Part shown: one piece after another, positions 7,476 to 16,828 of the stretch
How positions within the stretch are numbered: position 1 is the first letter of the stretch
Layout of the letters: each line of letters begins with the position of its first letter
Source: Nannocystis pusilla
Lineage (GTDB): Bacteria > Myxococcota_A > Polyangia > Nannocystales > Nannocystaceae
Length of the DNA stretch: 64,000 nt
Assembly: GCF_026626665.1 (NCBI RefSeq)
Contig: NZ_JAPNKE010000002.1
Location: 3,287,204-3,351,203 of the forward strand
Reading direction: 5' to 3'
Notes under the pieces: generated by a model
Database searches by the model: none
Told to the model about the DNA's origin: nothing
Seen by the model: only the letters and a program-made list of their open reading frames with translations
Made by a program: the position numbers and the translations under genes

Positions 7476-8915
7476 TCAGTCGTCGTCGCCGTCGGGCGGC
7501 GGCGGGTCGAGGCGGGTGTGCTCGCGCGGCACCAGGTACGGCGGCAGCTCGGCGACCATGAACTCCTCGAGGTCGTCGAGGGCGGTCGAGCCGGTCGCGC
7601 GGTAGCGCAGGTGGACGAACGGGTTGCCGTCGACGTCGTACTCGACCTCGGCCTCGGCCTCGGTGATGCGTCGGTGCTTGCGCATGGCGGCCTCGATGCT
7701 GCGCAGGCTGGCGCGGCGACCCTCGAGGTTGACGAGGCTGTCCGTTCGGCCAGGTACCTCGCCGAGCGAGCCGGCGCTGTTGAAGTGGCCGGCGTAGCCG
7801 GTGTGGATCCACGCCGTCTCGCCGGCGACCGGACCGCCGGGCTCGCCGGCCGCCAGCAGCGGGCGCGTGCGCACCGGATGAGGCGAGCGCGCCAGCACCT
7901 CGTGGCCGCCGTCGCTGGCCTTGCCGGGGCGCAGCTCGACCCCGGGCGACGGCTCGAAGCGCTCGTTGCGGGCCATGATGCGGCTGCCGAGGATCCCGAT
8001 CTCCTCGAGGCAGAGCAGCTGCACGGGCGGCGCGCCGAACACCTGCTTGAGCAGCTTGCCGTGCGACGTGGCGATCGTGGCCTGCGGGATCACGGCCAGC
8101 AGCTCGCGCTCGGCCCCCGCGGCCTTGAGCGCGCGCGCGGTCCGTTGCAGCGAGTACAGCAGGTCGACCACCACCAGCCGGTCGTACGTGCCTTGCGGCG
8201 GCAGCACCGACTCGAGCGTCGGGTTGTCGGCCATCGCCAGGCGCGCCTCGGAGGCCAACCAGCCGAGCACGACCGCGTCGAAGAAGCGCGGGCTGGTGAA
8301 CGCCTGCGAGCAGGCCAGGTGCGTGCCGGCGCCGAGCTCCAGCCGCGCCGCCGCGGTCTCGCCGAGCCAGCGCAGGTGCGCGCCGCTGCGGAAGATGTCG
8401 TGGACCGCCCCGTTGGGGCTCACCGCCTCGAGGATGAACTCGGTGTCCCCCGGCACCGCCGCGCGCAGCTCGGCCGGCGAGTCGAGCACGTCGACCTCGA
8501 GCAACGAGCCGCTGAGCTTGCGCCGCGAGTGCAGCGTGTAGCCCTCCGGGTACTCGAGCGGCGAGTTCTCCAGCCCGCGCGGGCGCCGGAGCACGGCGCG
8601 GATCGGGATCCGGCGCGCCGCGGCCAGCAGGCTGCGGTCGCCGTTGGCCGGGTCGACCGGCATCGCGATCGCGCCGAGCTTGCTGACCGCGAGCAGCAGG
8701 ATCACGAACTCGGCCACGTTGCCCATGCTGAGCGCGACCACGTCGCCGGCCCCGACCTTGAGGCCGGCCAGCTCGCGGGCTCGCTTGTCGGCGCGGATGA
8801 TGAGGCCGCGGCGGCTGAGCGTCGTGTCCTGACTGTCGAGGGAGCGCTGACTGCCCGCTCGCGGCACGGCCTCTTCGAGCCAGCGGTAGAACTGTCCGGC
8901 GTCGGAGGCGGTCAT
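7476..8915 (-). CDS. Degenerate acyl-adenylate-forming (ANL) enzyme
   Basis: A 479-residue member of the acyl-CoA synthetase/AMP-ligase superfamily. The N-terminal half has the usual substrate-domain layout (GLKVGAGDVVALSMGNVAEFVILLLAVSKLGAIAMPVDP). However, the P-loop that should read like TSGSTGxPK is FILEAVSPNGAVHDI, and the TGD motif is HTGYAG (Asp to Tyr), followed by a recognisable PGRTDSLVNLEGRRASLRSIE hinge. The C-terminal catalytic Lys motif is not seen; the protein ends in PPPPDGDDD. It is therefore probably non-catalytic or has an altered activity. A GGAGG ribosome-binding site lies 8 bases before the ATG at 8915. The neighbouring genes do not suggest a substrate. Confidence 0.7.
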   Translation of the reverse strand: MTASDAGQFYRWLEEAVPRAGSQRSLDSQDTTLSRRGLIIRADKRARELAGLKVGAGDVVALSMGNVAEFVILLLAVSKLGAIAMPVDPANGDRSLLAAARRIPIRAVLRRPRGLENSPLEYPEGYTLHSRRKLSGSLLEVDVLDSPAELRAAVPGDTEFILEAVSPNGAVHDIFRSGAHLRWLGETAAARLELGAGTHLACSQAFTSPRFFDAVVLGWLASEARLAMADNPTLESVLPPQGTYDRLVVVDLLYSLQRTARALKAAGAERELLAVIPQATIATSHGKLLKQVFGAPPVQLLCLEEIGILGSRIMARNERFEPSPGVELRPGKASDGGHEVLARSPHPVRTRPLLAAGEPGGPVAGETAWIHTGYAGHFNSAGSLGEVPGRTDSLVNLEGRRASLRSIEAAMRKHRRITEAEAEVEYDVDGNPFVHLRYRATGSTALDDLEEFMVAELPPYLVPREHTRLDPPPPDGDDD

Positions 8916-8966
8916 GCGTGCCGCCTCCAGGCGCCACGCCGTCGCGGTGTGTACACCATGTTCGAC

Positions 8967-10122
8967 CTAGAATCGGAACGAGTAACCCGAGTCGACGAGG
9001 ACGAGCCACCTGGCTCTCGGGACATCGAGCTGAGAGAACGGCGGCTCGCAGCCGGCGGCCGCCGTGCCCTGTCCGAAGCCGAGGATTGCGGTGGAGAGTC
9101 GCACGCCGATCTCGTGGTTTTTGCGCGCTCCAAGTAGCACGTGGAGACCGACCCGTCCACCCGCGCCCGCCCCGCCCCGTTGACTGACGAGCGCACTGCT
9201 GGAATGCGCCGCACAGATCGGCCGTTGTGCCTCCGCGCGGATCCGCAGAGTCTCGCGCGCGCCGACGAGGAAGCCGCCGCCGACGATCTCGACTCGCCTC
9301 GCGCGACCGACCGGATGCGCGTACTCGAGGTCGAGCAGCACCGCTTGCATCTGCAGGGCGAGCTTGTCGTTCGCGGTCACGCCGGCGCCCGCGAGCAGCC
9401 CGGCGCCGCCGATGTAGACCCGACGTCGCGCGCCGACGAAGCCGCCGAGCCGCCCCATCGCGAAGCCCTGCACCGCGCCGTCGAGCCGCGCCGTGCCGAC
9501 TTGCGGCTGCCCGTTAAGTCCGAAGGTCACACCCACGCGACCGCGGAACAACGGCGTTACCTCGGCCGATCGCGACGGCGGCGACGTCGAGTCGCGCGCG
9601 TCCGCACCGGCTACCGGCGGGGCCACGGGTGCCGGATCGGGGACAGGCACGGGCGGCGGCGCGGGGACAGGTGCGGGTGACGTCGCCGCATCCTCGCGTC
9701 CGACAGGTGTCCCTTCGGCCCGCGGGAATGGGATCGCTTTGAGCTGAATGCGGCGTCCCGCCGAGATCGCGGATCGTCGCCTCCACCTCGACGCGGTCCT
9801 CCGCCTCGGGCAGCTCGCGGAGGTACGCCTTGTACGCCTCGACCGCCGCGGCCGCGTGCAGCGACTCCGCCGCGACGTCGCCGCGCTCGCGGGCGGCGAG
9901 CATCAGCTGCTGGCGACACACGCCGATGTTGTAGTGGATCTTCGGCGACGGCCGCAGCGCCATCGCCCGCTCGAACTGCGCCAGCGCCTTGTCGAAGTCG
10001 CCGGCGGCGTACGCCTTGGCGCCGGCCTCGAAGGCCGCGCGCGCCTCGGTCGGCGGCGCGGCCGGGGCCGCGATCGCTGGCTGTCCCGAGAGGCAGATCG
10101 TCAGACCTAGCCCGAGAGACAT
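8967..10122 (-). CDS. Exported TPR protein with C-terminal beta-rich domain, frameshifted
   Basis: This locus reads as one protein split by a frameshift near 9757-9759 (a CCC run on the plus strand with one base too many or two too few). The first part has a signal-like start (MSLGLGLTICLSGQPAIAA), two tetratricopeptide-like helices (ARAAFEAGAKAYAAGDFDKALAQFERAMAL), and EAEDRVEVEATIRDLGG. After the shift the text continues RRIQLKAIPFPRAEGTPVG, a Pro-rich linker, then a beta-strand-rich domain ending GYSFRF, which looks like an outer-membrane barrel end. Family members with this TPR plus barrel layout are common in myxobacteria. The start is uncertain: 10122 is used, but a start nearer 10190 is possible, and palindromic DNA lies in exactly this N-terminal stretch. 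Confidence 0.6.
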
Positions 10123-10157
10123 GGCCCATCGGACATGCCCCGAGAGACACGTGCGAG
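10111..10157. repeat. Palindromes at the 5' end of the TPR gene
   Basis: CCCGAGAGACATGGCCCATCG, GGACATGCCCCGAGAG and a diverged ACACGTG copy are packed here. They overlap the signal-peptide coding region and possible start codons of the TPR gene. Confidence 0.6.
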
Positions 10158-10318
10158 AGGCGCGGAGGACGACTGCGGCGCTGGCTCGCACGGCGTCATC
10201 TTTGCCGCGCGGCGGGGCCGGGTGCAAGCGCGTACGGCCTCGCGCGGCCGGACGTCGCTCGGCGTCCGCGAGCGGGAGGCCCCTCGGCCTCGTCGCCGGC
10301 GCGTACGACCGCGCGCAC

Positions 10319-11881
10319 TCAGACGCCGCTCGGCGCCTTGCCGCTCGCCGCCTGCGGCCTTGCCACAGGACCGGGCACCGGCGGCAGCGCGTCCGGGTCG
10401 GGGCGCGCGGCCGGGGCCTTGCGCGCGGCCACGGCGTCGGGCGGCGCGGGCTTGCTCGGGCTGGCGGCCGGCGCCGGCTTCTTGCCCTCGACCGGCAGCT
10501 CGACGCCCTTCTTGGTCAGCTTGGCGACGCGGTGGTCGGCGATCGAGTCGCGCCGCTGCATGTAGATCTGGACGAGCCGGCGGGCCGCGTAGTGGGCCTT
10601 GATCTGCCACTTCGGCTCGTTGGCCAGGAGCACCGCGAACGCGATCTCCGGGCGCTCGGCCGGCGCGTAGCCGACGAACCAGTTGTAGTTGAGGCCCGGG
10701 GCGCGCTTGCCGGTGAGGCTGCCGGTCTTGCCGGCGACCTGCGTCTCGGCGATGTACGAGTTGCCCTGGCGGTCGACGAAGCTCGCGCGCGCGGTGCCCT
10801 CGGTGGTCGTGCGCACCATCATCGCGCCGACCGCCTCGGCGACGTCCTTCGACAGCACGCGCTCGGTCTTCGGCAGCGCCGGCGTGCGGTCGGTGCCGTC
10901 GGGCCCGAGCACCTGGGAGATCACGTGCGGCGCCTGGTACACGCCGTCGCGGGCGAACACGCTGGCGAGCAGCGCCCCGTGCAGCGGGCTCATGTCGACG
11001 TGCCAGAACCCGGCCGCGACCTTGGCCCGCTCCTTCGCGTCGGCCGGGATCAGCGCCGGCGAGCGCTCGACCGGGAATTCGAACGGGATGTCGCTGTCGA
11101 ACTTGAACGAGCGCACGGTCGCCTGCAGCGAGTCGGCGCTCAGGTGCTTGAGCGCGAGCTTGGCGATCACGACGTTGTGGCTGTGGGCGACGGCGCCGCC
11201 GAGGTCGTCGCAGCGCTCGTCGCGGCGCGGGTCGTCGAGCAGCAGGTCGTCGGTGATGCCGTGGAGACCGCCGCTGAAGCACACCCGCGTCTTGGTGTTG
11301 ACGTGCTTGTTGGCCAGCAGCGAGGCCGCGGTCACCAGCTTGAAGGTCGACGCCGCCGGCGCCCACGCCGTCGTCACGATCTCCAGCGGGTCGACCTCGG
11401 GGTCCATGCTCGAGTGACCGGCCAGCGCGAGCACCGCGTTGTCGCGCACGTCGAGCACCACCGCGGCCGCGTACGGCACCTCGCGGTTGCGGAAGATCTG
11501 CAGCGCCGCGTCCTGCAGCACCGGGTCGAGCGTGTAGAGGATCCGGTGGCCGTCGCTCAGCTCCTGGACCAGGCGCGTGCGCGCCAGATCGGTGGCGAGC
11601 GTCGGGAAGTCGGGATCCGCGGTCTTCGTCACCTTGGCCGGGGTCGGCGCCTCGGCGCCGAGCGGCGCCGGCGTGGCGGCCGCGAGGTCGAGTCGGTCCT
11701 GCCACGGCAGCGCGGCCACCGGCGCCTCCTCCGGCGCCGCCTGCGTCCCCGTCGCCGCGGTGCGCACCACGTCGTGCGTCTCCGGGACCTCCTGGCGCTG
11801 CACGTAGAACGCGATGGCGCCGAGGGTTCCGACGAAGAAGAGCGCGCCGAGTCCGCTGAGTCGGGTGTTGGGGGCCGACAT
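10319..11881 (-). CDS. Penicillin-binding protein transpeptidase
   Basis: A 520-residue peptidoglycan D,D-transpeptidase. It has a short cytoplasmic start, one membrane anchor (LGALFFVGTLGAIAFYV), a periplasmic linker, then the transpeptidase domain. The three active-site motifs are intact: PASTFK (SxxK), SHN (SxN) and AGKTGSLTG (KTG). DVRDNAVLALAGHSS precedes the active serine as in class B-like PBPs. No glycosyltransferase domain is present. The tail is Pro/Ala-rich and low complexity. The start codon at 11881 sits inside a 12-base palindrome (CCGACATGTCGG, 11875-11886). TATGAC at 11895-11890, 8 bases upstream, is a likely -10, so the transcript may be leaderless. It acts in the periplasm on cell-wall cross-linking. 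Confidence 0.9.
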   Translation of the reverse strand: MSAPNTRLSGLGALFFVGTLGAIAFYVQRQEVPETHDVVRTAATGTQAAPEEAPVAALPWQDRLDLAAATPAPLGAEAPTPAKVTKTADPDFPTLATDLARTRLVQELSDGHRILYTLDPVLQDAALQIFRNREVPYAAAVVLDVRDNAVLALAGHSSMDPEVDPLEIVTTAWAPAASTFKLVTAASLLANKHVNTKTRVCFSGGLHGITDDLLLDDPRRDERCDDLGGAVAHSHNVVIAKLALKHLSADSLQATVRSFKFDSDIPFEFPVERSPALIPADAKERAKVAAGFWHVDMSPLHGALLASVFARDGVYQAPHVISQVLGPDGTDRTPALPKTERVLSKDVAEAVGAMMVRTTTEGTARASFVDRQGNSYIAETQVAGKTGSLTGKRAPGLNYNWFVGYAPAERPEIAFAVLLANEPKWQIKAHYAARRLVQIYMQRRDSIADHRVAKLTKKGVELPVEGKKPAPAASPSKPAPPDAVAARKAPAARPDPDALPPVPGPVARPQAASGKAPSGV

Positions 11882-11895
11882 GTCGGAGGGTCATA
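11875..11895 (-). promoter_or_regulatory. -10 element and palindrome spanning the PBP start codon
   Basis: TATGAC lies 8 bases before the ATG. The ATG itself is the centre of the perfect palindrome CCGACATGTCGG. Confidence 0.5.
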
Positions 11896-12160
11896 GCAGC
11901 GCCCCTGCGGGCTCGGCAAAGTTCGCGAGATCGCTGCCGCGTCGGAGCTGGCGCGCGAGGCGCGAAGGTGCCCGGAAAACCTGTCATCTCAAGCACTTAT
12001 GAAGCGTGACCTGAGACGGGGGGTGTCGGCCCGCACGCGCCATAACGAGCCTACATCGCCGGACTGCGTCGCACCAGAATCACCCCCCGCGCTCCGCGTC
12101 GTTCCCCGGCTCTGGTATTGACCGGCGCAGAGGGGGCGCCCCCTGGACTGCCGCGGGCTT

Positions 12161-13045
<885 letters not shown>

Positions 13046-13069
13046 CGCGTTCTCGGGCGCGTCGTCGTC

Positions 13070-13100
13070 GGCCGCCGCGCCGGCCGGCGCGGCCCGTTTT
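13070..13100 (+). terminator. Possible intrinsic terminator
   Basis: A 20-base perfect GC palindrome (GCCGCGCC..GGCGCGGC) is followed by CCGTTTTCC, 30-50 bases after the FHA-GGDEF stop codon. This is the one convergent gap in the window without a clear GACATGTC-type repeat. Confidence 0.55.
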
Positions 13101-13200
13101 CCATTAAGAAGGAAGATCCGGGCCGCTCGCTCGCTCGTGTCGCTGCACATGCACCGAAGCGGCGGCGTGTTCACCGGGCGAGCGACCGCCGGCTTGCGCG

Positions 13201-13485
13201 TCACGACTTGCCGACGAACGTCGCGGCCAGCATCCAGCCGCCGAGGATCACGAACAGCGCCCCGGCGACGCGCTCGATCAGCACCGGATCGACGCGCCCG
13301 CGCAGCCACTCGCCGGCCAGGACCGCGACGAGGCTCGACAGCACCAGCGCGAGCGCCGACGCGGCGAACACCAGCCAGCGGCGGCCGCTCGACGCCGCCA
13401 TGCTCATCGTGGTGAGCTGGGTCTTGTCGCCGAGTTCGGCGAGGAACACGAGGCCGAAGGTCGTAAAGAACGCGCGGAGGTCCAT
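13201..13485 (-). CDS. GDT1/TMEM165-family (UPF0016) membrane protein, half-size
   Basis: A 94-residue membrane protein with three hydrophobic helices. The signature ELGDKTQLTT (ExGDK[T/S]) is in the first helix pair, marking the cation/calcium-manganese exchanger family. Eukaryotic and many bacterial members carry two copies of the motif; this one has a single repeat, so it presumably pairs with itself or with a second half-size protein encoded elsewhere. The start at 13485 (MDLRAFFTTF) fits family length; an in-frame ATG at 13506 is an alternative. It is divergent from mutL. Confidence 0.8.
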   Translation of the reverse strand: MDLRAFFTTFGLVFLAELGDKTQLTTMSMAASSGRRWLVFAASALALVLSSLVAVLAGEWLRGRVDPVLIERVAGALFVILGGWMLAATFVGKS

Positions 13486-13582
13486 GGGAGGCAGGTCCGC
13501 CACCATAGCCTGCCCGGGCCGCGGCGGGCGCGCTTACGCGCGGGGCCTTGCGCGGCGGGCTCCGGTCGGCCTAACTATCCGC

Positions 13583-16500
13583 GTGAATTCGCCCGCGCCT
13601 GCCGCCTCCGGTCGGATCGCCGTGCTCGGGGCCCTGGTCATCGACCAGATCGCCGCCGGCGAGGTCGTCGAGCGGCCCGCCTCGGTCATCAAGGAGCTGG
13701 TCGACAACAGCCTCGACGCCGGCGCCACCCGCGTCGACGTCGAGCTCGAGGACGGCGGCATGGCCCGGATCTCCGTCCGCGACAACGGCCGTGGGATCCA
13801 CCCCGACGACCTCTTGCTGGCCGTCACCCGCCACGCCACCAGCAAGCTGCGTCACGCCGCCGACATCGCCGACATCACCACCCTCGGCTTCCGCGGCGAG
13901 GCGCTCGCCAGCGTCGCCGCGGTCGCGCGGGTCGACCTGCGCAGCCGCCAGCCCGGCGCCGCCGTGGGCGTCCACTTGCACGGCATCCCTGGCGAGGCCC
14001 CCACCCTCACCCCGGCCGGGATGCCGGTCGGGACCCAGATCGACGTCCACGCCCTCTTCGCCAACCTGCCGGCGCGGCGCAAGTTCATGCGCGCCGAGGC
14101 GACCGAGGTCGGCCACTGCAGCGACACCCTGCTGCGCCTCGCCATCGTCCACCCGGGCGTGCACTTCACCCTGCGCCACGGCAAGCGCGAGCTGCTCAAC
14201 TTGCCGCGCACCACCCCCGAGGGCCGTGTGGCTCAGGTGCTCGAGCGCCGCGTCGCCGGTCCGTTCTTCGCCTTCCGCGGCGAGGACGACGGCATCCGCG
14301 TCGAAGCCTACCTGCCCCACCCGACCGCCGCCGCCCGCGGTCGCGGCAGCCCCTACCTCATCACGCGTCAGCGCGTCGTGCGGGAGCGCAGCCTCGCGCA
14401 GATCCTCACCCAGGCTTACGGCCTCGGCGGCGAGGCCCCCTCGGCCTGCCTGTTCGTCGAGCCGCCCGCCGGCGCGGTCGACGTCAACGTCCACCCGCAG
14501 AAGGCCGAGGTCCGCTTCAGCGAGCCGCAGCAGATCTACGCGGCGGTGCGCCGGGTTCTCGCCGCCGCCGTCGCCGCCGCGCCGTGGGCCGGCGAGCTCG
14601 CCAGTCTTTCGGGACATGTCGCGACGACCATGTCCGATGCGCCAGCCGCGGGCGAGGCCGGGCGCGCCGCTCCGGCGGGCGTGCCTCCCGGTCGCGCCGG
14701 CGCGATCCCGATCGGCTTCGCGCCGGTCCGCGTCGGCGACTCGCCTCGCACCGGCCGCGACGACGAGGCTTCGGCGGAAGCGCGGCAACCTCCCGCGAGC
14801 GCCTGGCGTCGTGCGGCCCGCGACGACGAGGACGCGGACGAAGCCGAGCCCGGCGAGCCGGACACCCGGCGCAGGGACACGGGACGGTCTGCGGCCCTGC
14901 GCCGGCCCGACGACGACGGCCGCGCCGCCTCCGCCGAGGCTCTCTCTCCTGAAGATGATGATGCGGTCGGACCCGCCGTGCGCCGCGCCCAGCAGGCCGC
15001 CGCTGTCGCCGCCGCGGGTCGCCGGGCCGAGGCCGAGGCCTGGCTGAGCCGCGCCGAGGCCTCGATCGACGCTTCCCGTCGCCCGCTCGTCGAGACCGAC
15101 CTCCCCGCTGCGCCCACGTCGCGCCCGGGGTCCGGCCCGCGCCCGGCGGCCCGCTCCGGCTCGGGGCCGCTCCCCGCGCCGCGCTCCGGACCGCTCCCCG
15201 CGCCGCCGGGCGAGGCTGGCTGGGACCTCGATCTCGCCTCCGCACCGGCTGCCTCCAGGGACATGTCCTCTCGAGCAGGCGGCGCAGATGTCTCTCCGGA
15301 CATGTCCTCCGGCGCCTCCACGGCGAGCGGCCGCGACGACACCCGGGCCAGGCCCGGCCTCGACCCGCTCGCCGACGAGCCTGCCCCTTCGGCCATGTCC
15401 GCGGCCCGCGGTCGCCGCGACGACGTCCGTCCCGGCTCCGCCCTTTCGCACGACGTCGATGCCCCGTCGGACGCCTCCGCGCCGAGCGGCCGCCGCGATG
15501 TCCTTTCGGACATGTCGCCCAGCGCCGGCCCGTCTGCCGCTCGCCCTACATTCGACCATGTCTCTCGGGACATGTCCCGAGATCCAGGTTCGACCTCGAA
15601 TGGCACCAGCCCCGAAGGACATGTTCCCGAGGACATGTCCGGCCGAGATCGGGCCGCCCGGTCCTCCCGCGAAGATACCGGCGCCCCGGACCCGTCCCTC
15701 CGCCCCGCAGCCGCACCTGCTCCCGGGGACACGTCCCTCCGCCCCGCGGCCGCACCTGCTCCCGGGGACATGTCCCTCCGCTCCGCTCCCGGCCGACCTG
15801 TCCCTGAAGACATGCCCGACGAGGCCTCGGCCGCCTGGCTGACCCGCGCCGGGGCCGCGAGCGAGCACGACCCCGCCCGCGAGCGGGCCGCCGCGTGGAT
15901 CGAGCGAGCGGGCGGCGAGTTCCCGCCCGACCTGGACGCCGGCAGCGACCCGCTGCTGCGCTGGTCGGAGCGCCAGCCCGATCCACCGCCCACGCCGCCG
16001 CCCGCGTCCGAGGAGCGGCGCCCGGGCGCCTACCGCCTGAGCACGCGCGCCCTCGACCACGGCTACGACCGCCACAAGCGGGCGGTCATGGACGCCGCCG
16101 CCGCGCTCCGCCCCGACGGCGCCGCTTCGCGCCCGTCTGAACCCGAGCGCGACGCCTCGTCTGCGGCGCTGCCGCTGGCGCTCGACGTGCCTGGCGCAAG
16201 GGACATGCGCGAACAGACCGGTCCCGGCGGACAGGCCGGTGCGCCCGCGGCCGCGCCGCAGCGGCCCGACATCCCGGCCCTGCTCGCCTGCCTGCCGGGC
16301 CCGGTGGCCGTGTTCGCCGACCGCGACGCGCTGCTCGCCGTCGACCTCCGGCGCGTCCGCTCGCACCTGGTCTACCTCCGCCTGCAGCGCGACCTGGTCG
16401 GTAGGCGCGCCGTCGCCGTGCAGGGCCTGCTGTCGCCGGCGGTGGTCCAGCGCCCCGCCGCCGACGTCGCGCTGATCCAGGCCGCCCGCGCCGAGCTGCT

Positions 16501-16828
16501 CGGCCTCGGCGTCGACCTCGACGTGTTCGGCGACGACGCCGTGGTCGTGCGCGGCGTACCGGCCCACCTGCGTCACTGTGTCGACGACGCCGACGCGGCC
16601 GACCTGGTGGCCCGGATCGTCCCGTGGCTGCGGATCCGCTCCGGCGACGGCGACAGGGCCGCGCGTGAACGCGGCCTGCTCGACGCGATCGCGGCCACGC
16701 ACGGCGGCGATCCGGCGCCCCGCCTGGCCCGCCGCTGGCTCGCCGAGCTCGTCGACGCCGGCGCCGCGCTCGACTCGGTGCCGGGGATCCGCCGCTGGAC
16801 CGCGACCGCGTTGCTCGGAGGCGAATGA
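13583..16828 (+). CDS. mutL: DNA mismatch repair protein MutL with giant linker
   Basis: MutL couples mismatch recognition to downstream repair. Residues 1-330 form the GHKL ATPase (DQIAAGEVVERP, ELVDNSLDAGA, DNGRGI, TLGFRGEALASVAAV) and the DNA-binding domain (VDVNVHPQKAEVRFSE). Residues about 895-1081 form the dimerisation domain (LLACLPGPVAVFADRDALLAVDLRR). I see no DQHAxxER-type endonuclease motif. The protein has 1081 residues against 600-650 for typical MutL; the excess is a linker of about 550 residues rich in Pro, Ala, Asp and Arg and studded with in-frame copies of the GACATGTC palindrome (peptides such as RDMSSR, SPDMSS, VSRDMSRD, GHVPEDMS). The GTG at 13583 begins the conserved domain and follows TAACTAT by 4-5 bases. 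The stop codon overlaps the miaA start. Confidence 0.92.
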   Translation: MNSPAPAASGRIAVLGALVIDQIAAGEVVERPASVIKELVDNSLDAGATRVDVELEDGGMARISVRDNGRGIHPDDLLLAVTRHATSKLRHAADIADITTLGFRGEALASVAAVARVDLRSRQPGAAVGVHLHGIPGEAPTLTPAGMPVGTQIDVHALFANLPARRKFMRAEATEVGHCSDTLLRLAIVHPGVHFTLRHGKRELLNLPRTTPEGRVAQVLERRVAGPFFAFRGEDDGIRVEAYLPHPTAAARGRGSPYLITRQRVVRERSLAQILTQAYGLGGEAPSACLFVEPPAGAVDVNVHPQKAEVRFSEPQQIYAAVRRVLAAAVAAAPWAGELASLSGHVATTMSDAPAAGEAGRAAPAGVPPGRAGAIPIGFAPVRVGDSPRTGRDDEASAEARQPPASAWRRAARDDEDADEAEPGEPDTRRRDTGRSAALRRPDDDGRAASAEALSPEDDDAVGPAVRRAQQAAAVAAAGRRAEAEAWLSRAEASIDASRRPLVETDLPAAPTSRPGSGPRPAARSGSGPLPAPRSGPLPAPPGEAGWDLDLASAPAASRDMSSRAGGADVSPDMSSGASTASGRDDTRARPGLDPLADEPAPSAMSAARGRRDDVRPGSALSHDVDAPSDASAPSGRRDVLSDMSPSAGPSAARPTFDHVSRDMSRDPGSTSNGTSPEGHVPEDMSGRDRAARSSREDTGAPDPSLRPAAAPAPGDTSLRPAAAPAPGDMSLRSAPGRPVPEDMPDEASAAWLTRAGAASEHDPARERAAAWIERAGGEFPPDLDAGSDPLLRWSERQPDPPPTPPPASEERRPGAYRLSTRALDHGYDRHKRAVMDAAAALRPDGAASRPSEPERDASSAALPLALDVPGARDMREQTGPGGQAGAPAAAPQRPDIPALLACLPGPVAVFADRDALLAVDLRRVRSHLVYLRLQRDLVGRRAVAVQGLLSPAVVQRPAADVALIQAARAELLGLGVDLDVFGDDAVVVRGVPAHLRHCVDDADAADLVARIVPWLRIRSGDGDRAARERGLLDAIAATHGGDPAPRLARRWLAELVDAGAALDSVPGIRRWTATALLGGE
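14600..15830 (+). repeat. Palindrome-rich segment inside mutL
   Basis: At least seven exact GACATGTC cores (about 14614, 15259, 15299, 15508, 15568, 15632, 15767) and further diverged copies lie in frame in the linker. A 39-base direct repeat (units starting at about 15693, 15732 and 15771) encodes D-x-SLRPAAAPAPG two to three times. Confidence 0.85.

Noticed and set aside
15288..15842. Frames beginning MSLRTCP-like in and around palindromes (also at 2794, 21568, 40826 and 42719) considered as small proteins
   Set aside because: These start codons are simply the ATG of GACATGTC; the peptides are translations of the repeat in different frames and lack independent support.
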